NCBI GenBank assembly: GCA_024663395.1
Contig: JANFAH010000019.1
Location: forward strand, 1,199,176 to 1,263,175
Source of the DNA: Pisolithus tinctorius
Lineage: Eukaryota > Basidiomycota > Agaricomycetes > Boletales > Pisolithaceae
DNA length: 64,000 bases
Direction of reading: 5' to 3'
Both the position numbers and the translations under genes were made by a program. Every line of letters starts with the position of its first letter. Positions within the stretch are counted from its first letter, which is position 1. Positions 11,666 to 22,694 of the stretch are shown in pieces. Under the pieces are notes generated by a model that did not search any database, was not told where the DNA came from, and was given only the letters and a program-made list of their open reading frames with translations.

Positions 11666-12454
11666 ATGTCAGGAATACAAGTCCTGGGATCAGCGTCGGA
11701 CGATAACCCAAAGGTACCTCCATGGGTCCTCTTGGCGCTCGGAGGCCACAAGGTCTGCACGGCGTTGGATGCCCAGGATCACCTGTTGAAACTGACATTC
11801 AACGACGCCATCCAATCCCAGTACAGACCCTCCTTGTCCTCACTACCCTCTCCCTCGCACATTTAGGAACAATCGCTTCCACGCTACTCCTAGTAGATCT
11901 GTTCCTAGTCCACGCAACAGAGTCCTGTGTTATTCATTTCACTGCGTTCCTCTACCCTCTCTCCCCTTTTGTCAGGTCAGAAGAGGCTGCTAAATTAATA
12001 GCAACGACCATTCCGAGGACTACGGCCTCCCGCCAAATACCGCTTCCAGCTTCACACGTACCGCCCCGGCCGTCTTCTCAAGAGCATGTTGCAGATGGGC
12101 AGGGAAAACGTAAGCGGTTTTTGCTTCATAGACACCCTTTGGTCGTCGGTGCTCGAAGACAGCGGGGACAGTAAACGGGCTACGGTGGTGAAGGATGTCA
12201 TGGATTCTCTGGGATCACCCAAGCGTCCGTTGGTTATCGGGATATGAAGGGATAAGACTGCCACCGATGTGGCCCGAGAGATATTCAGGGGTATGGTCCT
12301 TGGAAATTGGCCACAGGTGCAACGTGTCAAGGCGCCCACCTGGCAAGGAGGGTGCGTCCACTACACCGATCTTGGAGCTGGCGAAGATTCTTGTCTGTCG
12401 GTCTGTCTCACGAGGCAGTCACGAGCACGACCACGTTCCAGAAGGATAAAGTAG
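11666..12454 (+). pseudogene. Unrecognised conserved-looking gene, frame broken
   Basis: A first open segment starts at ATG 11666 (MSGIQVLGSASDDNPK) and stops at 11866. A second coherent segment on the same strand runs from about 12030 to 12454. It contains GRLLKSMLQMGRENVSGFC and DTLWSSVLED, has a single TGA near 12246, and resumes with DKTATDVAREIFRGMVLGNW. The residue pattern and the interruption by one stop suggest a decayed or mis-assembled real gene. No family was recognised, and splice sites joining the two segments could not be fixed. Confidence 0.35.
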
Positions 12455-13004
12455 CAACCGACGCACGGAGAGACAGTACCATTCACAATCTCGCAATTCA
12501 AGCCGAGAGTATTCTGGGGCCAGGATAAATTCCGCTTGTTAACCCGTCTTCGTCTGCGTTTTTGGCGTACATAACCCCTCGGCCTTCCTCCCCCTCATAT
12601 ACACACGCCACTAGCCCTAGCGTGGATGTGTCACCTGTCGCCAGAAGGGAGGATATAGCGAATGTAGACGGTTGGAGAACCTGACTACGGAGTGCGTTGG
12701 GGAGGAGGCGTTGCCGAAGAAAGGCGGAGAAGCATTGCGCCCGACAGAGGAGGATGAGGGATCGGAATTTTGGGAGCAAGCTGTCCCCCAAGTGCATCGA
12801 TCCAACTTAGAATAGTTTGTGCTTGTGGTGATTTTTGACGTACCCATATACTCGTGATCGAACCCAACCCAAATCAATTACATAACTTCATTTCGGAAAT
12901 GTATCTGTTGTATCGCAAGCACTGAAATTCGCAGTTTGAGCAGAGACGTTCGAACTCGGCCCTCGTCTGGCGACGCTGGAGAGGACAACTTGACGGGTTG
13001 TCGA
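12455..13004. other. Intergenic, nothing recognised
   Basis: About 550 bp between the broken ORF and the next locus. There are short open frames on both strands, no conserved motif and no repeat noticed. Confidence 0.5.
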
Positions 13005-14763
13005 ATGCCATCTCTCTGGGACACGACGTCGTTCCCAAGTGTAGTCCTCGCTGCAAGCCTGTCGCTGGCACTGCTCGCCTCCTTCCTGGTACCTGCATGG
13101 CGCATTCCCGAATTCACCCCTCGACAAATCATATACGCTAAGAATGTGTTCCCACTTCTACTCGCACCATGGGCCAGCCCCCACGCCAATGCTATTAATA
13201 CTCGGTCGTTAGCGCGTCTCGTCCAGATTGCACTGTCCCTGCGTCTCCCACAAACCGCAATATTACTGTGTTATGTCCACTGGATCACCATCGCTCTTGC
13301 GAGGACGCTCACCGGGTTTCTGCTCACTCGTAGTGTAGGATGGGCATATCCCCGATTGTTTAACCACTGGGCTCTCTACGAGACATCGAGTGGGATAGGA
13401 CCTCCACTTGTGACCTATCTTCTTACTTCTGGGACACGACCAATCCTCGACTTGGTTCGAGGGTCGTTCATCAAGGGTTGTTATTGGGAGAACAGCTCAC
13501 GCGGGGATGTTTTCCTGGTGGTATGTGTGTGTACGATCCTATGCTGGCTAGACGGGGCCCCGTGGACATATGCAATGGCAACGTTGCTGTCTATTTCGTT
13601 GACGATCTGGAGAGCACTGTTTTCTTCCCCAGTTGCGCGAAAGCTCGCATGTTCCTTTTGGTGGACTCGACCAACAGTATTCGAACAAGCAGCTCTCCCC
13701 ACCCGCGACGCCCTCGTACCACAGGCTTTCAGACCAGTCTATTAGGTTTTGTTGGTGATACCCCTTCCATATATTGTCGGATTCCTCTTCAGTTTCGGCT
13801 ACCATCCTATCCCTGATATTGCACCATCATCCAGTTACCGGAATTGATCGTCCTGTTCTTGAAATTCCTCATTCCTGTCCTTCCCTCGTCCGAACGACGC
13901 AGGCAGCCATCCCCGTCCTCTCTCGCACGATATCATCCTATCTGCCCTACGTCAACAACAGTAGTACAACATCACTGTCCGTGTTCACACATGCCCGACA
14001 AGCGCACCACCCTTCGTTCGAGCTTGCGAAGAAAGAGTTTAGAGATACTCCCGTGGTGTTTTACACCGACCGGGATTTGCACCCAGACTGACAGAGAGGG
14101 TCAGTATTTGCACTGTTGCAGAGGCATTCAGGTGGGTATACTGAACGCCATCAGCGAGACTGATGATACCTCTCCGAATCCTCCTGCAAAGCCAGCGGAG
14201 TGGGTCATGCTGGTCGAAGACGATTTCCCGTTATGCGGGGAATGGGGATGGAGTGGTATAGTTGGTGTAATGAGGATGCTGGAGAGCAAGCGAACGCCGT
14301 CAGCGTCCATGGGGAGATGGGGCGGGTTCGTAGGTACAGGTGGAAGGTGTGTCCTCATGCTCACCGGTCGTTTTCTGGTCATGGATATTGATATGTGAAC
14401 GTCTTTCTAAGTGGTGTGATCATACATCGTTCGGTGCTGCCTATTCTCACCCACATTCTCCGGATCCATGCGTCCCTTCACTCCCCTCTACCACCAAATA
14501 TCCCCCGACGTCCTCCAGACATCATCATCCAAGATTGCCTTCTCGGCATCGATCCTCTCTGCCCTGCGTATAATCCCCCCACGTCTAGTTCTAACAGCGG
14601 CCGCAGTGGCAATCTGGTCATCACGTCGAGACTCGTCATGGACCATGTTGGTAGCGACAAGAGCACCGCCGCCGGTCGCGTTTACAGTCCCGAAAAGTGG
14701 CGCTTGTGGATGGCGCCATCCCTTTCCACTGGGCGTGAAGAGGTGGTGGTCGTTCCGGTGTAG
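13005..14763 (+). pseudogene. Multi-membrane protein joined to PGAP4-like glycosyltransferase, frame broken
   Basis: From ATG 13005 an open frame encodes a protein with several hydrophobic helices (for example SVVLAASLSLALLASFLV, AILLCYVHWITIALA, VFLVVCVCTILCWL). An intron at 13677-13745 (GTATTC...TATTAG, phase 0) would join it to a further helix (LLVIPLPYIVGFLF). Downstream, in changed frames, come CPSLVRTTQAAIPVLSRT, FTHARQAHHPSFELAKK, FYTDRDLHPD, WVMLVEDDFPLCGEWGW, and after an intron (14347-14411) GVIIHRSVLPIL and IIQDCLLGIDPLCPAY. The EDD motif and segment order resemble fungal PGAP4/TMEM246-type GPI-GalNAc transferases, which act in the Golgi; this is family inference. At least three single-base frame changes (near 14090, 14115 and 14700) break the reading frame. 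The membrane part and the transferase part may be two neighbouring genes. Confidence 0.5.
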
Positions 14764-15333
14764 CTTTTGGACCCGGCAGGCGGCACACAACAGGCCAAGG
14801 AGCTTCCATTTGACTTCGCATATGTCTACCTATCTAGTGATTTGCTTGGTCGATGTGCGGTTACTCGGTGGATGTGTGTTCGTTGGCGTTGGAGGTTGAG
14901 CTATCCGCTCAGGCTCATGGTTTCGTGCTCCTGAGGGATGTGGATTGGGAGCCATAGCGAACCTGAATCTACACTGGCAAAGGTGAGCACCATTGATCGA
15001 CACTGAAAGTTGAGTGGAGATCGGATCTAGGGAGTGGCTCTTGATGGTAGAACCGTGTCGGTGCTGTACTATTTATTGGGTCGAGGAAACGTGTACTATA
15101 TGAATGTAACTGTGGTATGTAGTGGGTGATGATGCGGGAAGGACCGGATAAGGCGAAGTTAGGCGCTAAAGAAGCGTCGCACGGAAGGGAAACGACGAAA
15201 TGTCCCTACTACTGTACAACCTTGGTCTGTTTGACGGTTGCTCCATTCAACTCTCACATCGCACTGCACCTCCATTCACCCCGAATATCTCACCCAAACG
15301 AGGTTACCGATGCAATCTTCAGCAGTTCAACGT
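14764..15333. other. Intergenic, nothing recognised
   Basis: About 570 bp with normal CpG content and no conserved frame. The 5' exon or promoter of the E(z)-like gene is probably in its right part, but I could not place it. Confidence 0.45.
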
Positions 15334-18173
15334 AGATCGCAGTCGAACCTGACTCTCCTACTCGCAGCACCGTTACCCCTGGTCCTCGTCTCCAACCAGA
15401 CAAGAGGTATTCTGCAGCTGAACTACGCGACTTCGGAGTGAATACCTACCGACAAGTTTGGCAAGAGTTCTATGAGTGGGAGCCTGGATACGCGTCCCAT
15501 GTGCTGACGGATGTAAAAAATCAACCGCTCTTTCCGGTGAGGTCGCGGACTGCTCAGATGGCGAGGAGCTTAGTCAAGAAAGTCGCCGATGGCGTCCCCT
15601 CGCCTGCCTTACTTAGCGAAAGTCATTCAGAGGCCTGCTCGGTTTCCTTCACTAAACACACCGCTTATGGTGCGACAACTGCCAAGGTGATGATTCCCAC
15701 TGTTGTCCTAGATGCGACCCAATTTCCACCCCATGCTCCGTACGAATGTTGTGCGCCGGCATCCAGAAGTATTTTGGTCAGCGAGGGGGACCGTGACACT
15801 GCAAAGTTTTTACCATACGCGGATGAACCATCCTTTCCAGCGAAAACACACCTGGCAAAATTTGCACGCCTTGAGTGGGAGGAGAACTTTGATCCTGATT
15901 GTAAGATTCTCCATGTTTCTTCAGCTTGATGCTTGACTGCATACCCAATAGTGGAGATGATTCAACTAGAAACTGCATGGAGGCTTCATGCAGTTGACAA
16001 GCTTTCTCTCAGTGACCTCAACAGGATGAATATTGTCAAAGGCATCCACACTTCCCATAATTCAGGGCTTCTATGGGATAGTTGCCAAAGGTACTTTTGT
16101 TGTTGCACTTTAGGGAGATTAAGCTGTTTTATGTAAAATATAATTTGTCAAGGGACTTTCTGCACTGGCCAGGGGCTTCTCAGATCAATGCAAAAGATGG
16201 TCTACCAACAAGCCAGGCACCTCAGCAAGATGACTTGCATGGAAGGCTCACATCAATGCTCAGGATTTTTTGTCCTATACTAAATTGCCTTTCCCCCATG
16301 TGCCATACACATGGTAGGTGGCATCTCTGATTACTAATTAGTCCATGCTTCTAGACTTTGCATTTAGCCTATCCCTTCTCTTCATATCTCCCTTCAAAAA
16401 AGCCTCAGATTACTGGAGAAAGCATGAGACTCTCTGAAGGAAACCCATGTGGAGAAAATTGCTTCAGATTGGTGCCTGACATTGAGAGATATGCAGTAAG
16501 ACTTTACCATGCCCAATATTCTTTAACTCTGCACATTCCCTCAGGAATCTCTTCCACCACCAAGTGAAGTTGATCAAATGTCTTTAGCTGACAATCTTTC
16601 AGTCATACTTGGGATTGCCCCAGATCTGTTTCCCTGTCAATTAGCAACTACTTTGCTTCAAGTCATGCAAGGAGGTGTGTCATACTATCTAGGTGCTAGC
16701 TTCACTCACATTACCACTCACCTTACCTAGACTTTTGTCAAGCGATTACAACTTTTCCCAGATAACTCCATCCTACCACTTGATAGAGAATCTTCTGCTG
16801 CACTCTCCACAGATGGTGAGAGTGGTGCCTGAAGGAGGAGTAATGCAGGGGAGGAAGAAGAAAAAGAGTAGGCCTTTGGTGCAGTATTGTATCTAGTTCT
16901 TCCAATGGAAGTATTACACTATCTAACATTTTAGCAGTCAATGACCATTCACATGAAGATTTTCCCTGTGTCAGTTTTCATTTTGTTTCCATTGCTCCAT
17001 TTTCTGAGGAGTGGAGTACCCAGGCTTGATCCCTGTGCACACCCAGGCACATGTACAACTGCTGCCTGCAAGTGTTATTCCCACAAAATGCATTGCAACC
17101 CAGCTTGTAGGTGTGGTTTGTCATGTAAGTAACTCAAGCACCATATAAACTGAAATGGATATTTCATTCACACCTATATTCTCTTAGGTGTCAGACAATG
17201 GCCACCTTGTACATGCCAAAAGTGTGAAGACCACACCTGCTCTTGTGCAATGGGGAAAAGGGAGTGTATCCCAGGGCTTTGTGTAAGATGTGATGCTGGG
17301 TAAGCTTGGAAGTTCCCCATTCCAGACAAGTTCACATCTTAAAATTTATAACAGAGGTACAAATATATAAATTCATTTCTCAGTCCTTTTCCAACTGGTT
17401 CTTATTTTTTACAGGTAGCAAGAAGGATCCATGTGCAAACACTAGAATGCAGAGACATGACACTAAAGTAAGCAAAATATTTGGATGCCACACTTGCACC
17501 TATCATAACATGAATGATGATACCTCATAGCTTCTTGAGGTCAAAACTGGATCATATGGGCTTGGTGCATTTGCAGCAGAAGGCATGGCTGTTGATGCCT
17601 TTCTTGGCAGTAAGTCGCAATGTGGTACATGGTTTACCTCTCTGGTAGTAACTGCTAATGTAGCATATGTTGGCCACATTTTGTCCAACAATGCTGCTGA
17701 GAGTACAAGGTAAGTTGATCTGTCTATTAAGGGCCTTGGATAACTTTCCATAACTGGTTTTAGTGAAATTTTGGCACACAATGGTCGCAATTATCTATTT
17801 GAGTTCTCTGCTGATGCAGAAATCTTTGATGCAGCTCAGGTTGGGAACCTGACAAGGTACTTGAACCATCAAGGCAATGGAATGGACAATGTTGATGCAA
17901 GTTGTGAGTGAGATTGTTGCAGATGCAGACTGATTATTGATGCTTAAATGCAGCTATGCTTGTCAATGGGGAGCATCAGATTGGATTTTTTACAAGTAAG
18001 TTTTTTTGATACCCAGCAACATGGATCATTTTGAGAAGAATACAATAGAAAGGAGTGTGAATGCTGGGGAAGAGATGTTCTTGGATTATGGTCAGAACTA
18101 CTGGATCCATCATGGTGGTAAAAAGGGCATGAGAGATGAAGATACTGCAGAGGATGGGACATCAGTTCAATGA
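15334..18173 (+). CDS. E(z)-like histone methyltransferase (CXC and SET domains), possibly inactive
   Basis: Exons that join in phase: about 15334-15900, 15952-16090, 16153-16313, 16368-16495 and from 16545. They contain an IFCPILNCLSPMCHTHG segment and an EGNPCGENCF segment typical of the E(z) pre-CXC region. The CXC domain (about 17030-17299) has CAHPGTCTTAACKCYSH and QWPPCTCQKCEDHTCSC. The SET domain (about 17531-18110) has GSYGLGAFAAEGM, YVGHILSNNAAEST, GNLTRYLNHQGNGMDN, VNGEHQIGFF and AGEEMFLDYGQNYW. The family methylates H3K27 in PRC2. The canonical RFxNHSxxPNC box is altered (NHQ, and MDN in place of PNC). Exon joins near 16675-16960 and at the T-run near 18000 do not close cleanly, suggesting frame damage. 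The gene is CpG-normal up to 15900 and CpG-depleted after it. The 5' end is uncertain. Confidence 0.72.
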
Positions 18174-18414
18174 CTAGCAGGCCTTTATATGCATATGGCT
18201 TGGCTGGAGTTCACTCTGTAGGTTGGCAAGTCAATGTAGACAACATTGCTTGACATACTGTATCAATCAAGAAAGCATTCAATTGACCAATGTATGCATT
18301 TTTTTTTCCAGTAATAGAACATTTGCATCTACATTGAGTCAAAGAGATCAGAGCCCTTTCCTGACTCAGCATCAAGACTAGTCAACAATACCACCCAGCA
18401 CAGGGGACATGAAC
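18174..18414. other. CpG-poor spacer between E(z)-like gene and NLR relic
   Basis: AT-rich, few CpG, no gene. It ends where the NLR-derived frame begins, so the junction may mark an insertion or rearrangement point. Confidence 0.45.
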
Positions 18415-20080
18415 TCAGAGAACGAGAACAACATCATAGTGATCCTGCTTGTTTGGAAATTGTTTGCAGATGTAGTTCAAGGCCACCATAGGCAGAGGTT
18501 CAAGTGTCATCACGACCTCGTGCATTACGGAGCAGTATCGTTCAAGGGCTTTCCTAGATTTTGGGATGGTGCTTTCCAGGATCGCAGAGTAAGTTGCATC
18601 CAGAAGTTTCCCTCCTCTCATCCTCTCATCATAGCGCTCCTTCACAGTTGTTCCAGCTCTATTAGGCTTGATGTAATCGCAGGCCAGACGGGCCCATTCA
18701 AATAGACAGTCCGCCTTGCGGACAATCTTCTGCACTTCAGTGTCTCCGATGCTCGGAAGGTCGCCAAGTTGCTTAAAGACGTATAGCCGGATATCGCGCT
18801 CCATCCACTCCCTCGAAATATCATCCAAGGACGTTGCCTTCATATGTGGAATGGCACTCAACGCACATTCGATATCAGGCAACGGGTGGGATGTCACGAA
18901 GACACGGAAGTTATTGGAGAGATTGCAGGCCTGAGATGCAAGCACCGACAGGATGTCTCCGGGATCCTTCCGGACTTCATCCAGCACGTCGACCACACTT
19001 CCAATCATCGTACTCGACACCAGACGCAGTCTTGAGCGAATGGTCCTTTGCAGGCACATCAGCCAAAGCCCGCCGGAATGATGGGTCCCGGCCCGCCTGA
19101 CCACGCGCGATGGTGGTAAATATCTTTTCCTCCCGACGCTCGGCCTGCCTATCACGAGCAAAGCAACTGACAATCTCCGGAAGGATTTCTGTTCTAGTGC
19201 CGTCGAGACACTTCTTTGTTTTGTTGAGACCCGCGCCCCCCGTATAAGCCATGCCGTCGAGGTTGAGGCCTTGAGGTACGCAACGTGTACCGATCTGAGT
19301 GTCCCGAACCGCACGGTCTCGGTATTGTTGCATCAGCGTATCTAACGTCTTGGTGTGGCTATCGATGGCGGCCTGCTTCTCAGAGATTATGTTCTTTCCC
19401 AATTTCGTCCCTAAGAGTGTGTCAAATTAGATTTCATAGTGAAAAGATGAAATCGACCTACAGAAGCTCTTGACCTCTGAGTAATCCTTGATGAACTGCA
19501 TAGCATCACTTATGGCCGGCGCAATCTTCCCTCAAGTTTCTGAGTCGTGTCCTCTTCCAAAGAAACCAGACTCCTCTATCACTATCGAAGAGGCCAAAAG
19601 CCTTGTTGACAAGGTCCGTTTGACTGATGAGAACCTAACGAGGATAAGGTAAGAAACGAGGAAAATATACACGACTAGGAAACGTACCTGTGAAACCGCG
19701 GTCAAGACCCCCAGCGCAATCTGGGCGTAGGGGTGGACCAGCATACCCATGTCAGAGCTTGTGAGCGACAGGAATGTAAATTGCATACCTTTGCAACAGT
19801 GCTAACAATGGAATTAAAGGTTTTCAGAGGCTTTAGATATGTATCACTGATATTATGAATGCTTGTGACTACAGCGCCGGCCTTCTCGACACCATCGATG
19901 GCTGTCTGACCAATTCGTGGAATAGGCTTCATCTGATCCAGTGCCTGTTGAGCGGCATTGATTCCACTACCTGCCGATGCTAGGTCTACGATGCATGTGG
20001 CGGGCGTGGCTTCTTCCGCTCTGCCGGCTGTCCTCTGTTCCTGTCCATAGGAATCGTAGTATATCGTGATAACGGGACGT
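18415..20080 (-). pseudogene. NACHT/NLR pseudogene lacking the P-loop
   Basis: N-terminal exons (about 20080-19796 and 19750-19688) carry MKPIPRIGQTAIDGVEKAGA and HPYAQIALGVLTAVSQ. The next exon has LDTLMQQYRDRAVRDTQ and YTGGAGLNKTKKCLDGTRTE, the linker usual before the NACHT domain in agaricomycete NLRs. EILPEIV is then followed directly by SCFARDRQAERR. In intact relatives about 40 residues with the Walker A loop lie between these two segments, so the P-loop is deleted in frame. After KDHSLKT the frame shifts and sequence around Walker B is lost. Homology resumes at VLDEVRKDPGDILSVLAS, FVTSHPLPDIE and SIGDTEVQKIVRKADCLFEW, up to LEPLPMVALNYICKQF. The C-terminal repeat region is absent, cut at the CpG-poor border. 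NLRs act in non-self recognition; this copy should be non-functional. Confidence 0.82.
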
Positions 20081-20834
20081 GCGTACGCTCTGGGTCGGAA
20101 TTGGCTGGGATTGACTACGTTGCTCCTTCACTCCTTCACCTGTACTTGTGCCAGCTGTCCCCGCCGTGACAGGACCTGTTCAATGACTTTTATTTGATCG
20201 ACGAAACAAGTACTCCATCCGAACGAATACCTTCTGGAAACGTTTCCAGAGGGTCCAGTGTTTAAGGAGACGTGCAGAGGAAAACCCTGAGACGGTCCTT
20301 GTGACTGTTTTTCTGATTGATTAACTCGTTTCACTTCGCATGTCACTTGGAAGAATTGAAGCGTACCGGAGGTTACCAGCAGGTGTAGAACGGGATGGCC
20401 TCTCACGCCCAGACAGACGACCTCTCCTTGCCATCGTGCAACGGGTTTACTTGGTGCATTTTGGGTTACATAAGTTAGACGGGTTAGACTTTAGAGGTTT
20501 GATGTTAGTAACTTCGCCCTCATCAGGGTCGTGTTGTGGACACGTCGCAGGAACCGTCATGCCATTGATGTTTCGACGACGTCCTCATCGGATGCGGAGT
20601 CTATCCTCGTACCCCAACGCTGTAGCTGAGACCACAAACAGTCTCACAATGTCAGTGGATCTGGGGAGGCCATTCGCCATTGCGACATCTAAAACCCCTG
20701 GGACTCTATGTACTGCACAAGTTTCACCCGCTATGAGTAAACTCAGTACTGTATCTTAACCTCGTAAAAAAACTACAGAGTGACAGCGTGATACACGTGA
20801 ATCGTGAGGATACAACAAACAAACTTCCTTTCAT
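20081..20834. other. Intergenic, nothing recognised
   Basis: About 750 bp. A 92-codon minus-strand frame (20128-20406) could be a 5' exon of the NLR relic but has no recognisable motif. Poly-A/T runs lie near the eEF1B-gamma 3' end. Confidence 0.4.
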
Positions 20835-22500
20835 TTACTTGAACTGCAACGAGAAAGCAAGATGTCAAAGATCGGTTCCTCACATTAAAAAAAAAACGCC
20901 AACTCACATTCTTCCCATCCTGCCACTTCTTCCCATCAATCTCCAAGTCCCAGGCTAAAGCACCCTCGAAGAAAGCTTTGTCCTCGGCGTTCTCGAGGTC
21001 GAGTTTCCTGTAGATGTAGCTCTCGTAGTCGGGTGCTACCTCGACGACGGGTTTAACATCCTGACCACGCAGGATCAGAGCACCGGCGATGATCGAGTTG
21101 TTGGCCTCTCCAAGGACGCCTATGGATCCGAAAAGATATTTACGTGAAGCCTCCAGACGGTTGAAGAAACCGCCGATTTGGTTTGAGGACATGAAGACGA
21201 GGGTCAATTCCTCGTTATATTTGAAGTCAACACGGTAGACTGAGAAACCTTCTCTGTCGAAGCTACGATGGAGTAGGCGTCAAGTCGATGGAGACGACTA
21301 CGTTTGGGTAAACTTACTTCTCGTAGAACCACTCAAGAGAGCCACCGGGTCCGCGAGTGTCCTTGTTAGAGTAAGCGCGTTTCCAGTCCTCGAGATTGAA
21401 GGTCGATTTTGGTAGGAGATCGAGAGGGTTTTTGGCTTTGGGCTCCTCAGGGACAAGGCTCTCCTCTTCCTCCTCATCTTCTTCTGCTTTCTTGGGCTTC
21501 TCCTTCTTTGGAGCCTGTGCAGGAGCAGGCTGCTTAGGTTCCTTTTCTTTCTTCTCCTTTGCGGGTGGAGTGTACTGCGCAGCCTTCTCGACGAACGTGG
21601 GTTGGCCAAAGACCCCCTTGAGTTTTGGTTGATTGATGATGAGGTCGAGGTGGCGGAGGATATTTGGGTACTTGGCACGCAGCGGGGCATCGAGGGTGTA
21701 TGAGACGGCAAGGAAAATGACAGAGGCAACGGTGATATCAGCAAGGGTGAGGCGCTCGCCAACAAGGTAGGTACGAGTGAGGAGGATCGTCTCGAGGGAG
21801 TTAAATCCTCGGATCTGACGCTCAGTCATTGTCGTATGGATCTGCTTGGTGTTAATCGCCGCAAAAAAGAAGTAAATGGATGGTTGCCAGACTTACAGCC
21901 TTGTTATAGGGCATATATCCGTTTAACATCAGATAGATGAACTCGGTGCACAAGTGTATTTCCGACTCCGCGAAGTGCACATATTGGTCGACGAGAGCGG
22001 CGTCCTCGAGGGTGCCACCGAGAAGGCCCGAATTAGGTGGAATGGAGGCAACTATGGGTTCTCCGTAAGTATCGCTCGCTTTCACAGGTGTGCAACGAAA
22101 AGAGGGATGATGGCGGTCAGAAATACCACTATCTGTCGACATCAAATTCCGACAGGGATAACTGTTGAAGATATTTTCTTCCTTCTACCCAATAACCTGA
22201 CAAGCATCGTGTGTGATACGTACTATACCGAGCGATGGCGGCGCCTTCGGTCAGGTTAAGACCGTTGGCGCACTCAAGAGCAGGGATCTTTCCATGAGGG
22301 AACTTGGCCAGGAAATCTGGCTTTTTGTTGTCTTCGTAGTGCTTGTACTCTGGTTCCTCAAACTCCACGCCAGCGGCCGCAGCAGTGGCCTTGATCTGTT
22401 ACGCGAATATTAGATTTGAAAACAGAAAATGCGAGAAAACACGTACGATGGTGGTCTGGTTCATGCTGGGGACAGAGTAGAGCTTTCCAATGGGCGCCAT
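20835..22500 (-). CDS. Translation elongation factor eEF1B gamma subunit
   Basis: Six exons: 22500-22447, 22395-22224, 22051-21897, 21841-21318, 21262-20908 and 20843-20835. They sum to 1269 nt (422 codons plus stop), the usual length for the family (yeast homologs CAM1/TEF4). All introns obey GT-AG; the fourth-to-fifth exon join gives YENFDREG. The last exon is only 9 nt (Phe-Lys-stop). Domains: a thioredoxin-fold GST-N (MAPIGKLYSVPSMNQTTI, then GKIPALECANG, about residues 1-80), an all-helical GST-C (about 85-210), a Lys/Glu/Pro-rich linker, and the C-terminal EF1-gamma domain (LPKSTFNLEDWKRAYSNKD to the end). The protein scaffolds the eEF1B complex, which recharges eEF1A with GTP. It is divergent from ORC2, with 194 bp between the start codons. 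Confidence 0.97.
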
Positions 22501-22694
22501 TTTCTGAGCTCACGAATGGGAAGATGGAAGAGAAAAGACAAGAAGCGATCGATATCTGATTTTTTTTTTCTTGCACGGAAACACTCCAAGTCACATCGTA
22601 TTGGCGGGTCAGATAATCGACCCTAATCAGGGCTTAGGGCAGGCGTTATCGATCTGATAACCCCAATTTTTATTTATTTATTTTGCTCACCGCC
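22501..22694. promoter_or_regulatory. Bidirectional promoter eEF1B-gamma / ORC2, with shared element copy 2
   Basis: This 194-bp interval must drive both divergent genes. It contains the second copy of the dispersed element (22569-22586, identical 18-mer 'tcttgcacggaaacactc'). It also contains 'gggtcagataatcgaccc' at 22606-22623, where GGGTC...GACCC forms a 5-bp inverted repeat around an 8-nt centre. The same two parts occur upstream of the FunK1 gene. A regulatory role is inference from position. Confidence 0.55.

Noticed and set aside
18002..18030. A 21-nt GTAAGT...CAG interval in the SET region as an intron
   Set aside because: Too short for splicing in this genome, where confirmed introns are at least about 49 nt. 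A frame change at the T-run is more likely.
21396..21632. Ser-rich plus-strand frame opposite eEF1B-gamma
   Set aside because: Antisense shadow of the Lys/Glu-rich linker of the real gene.
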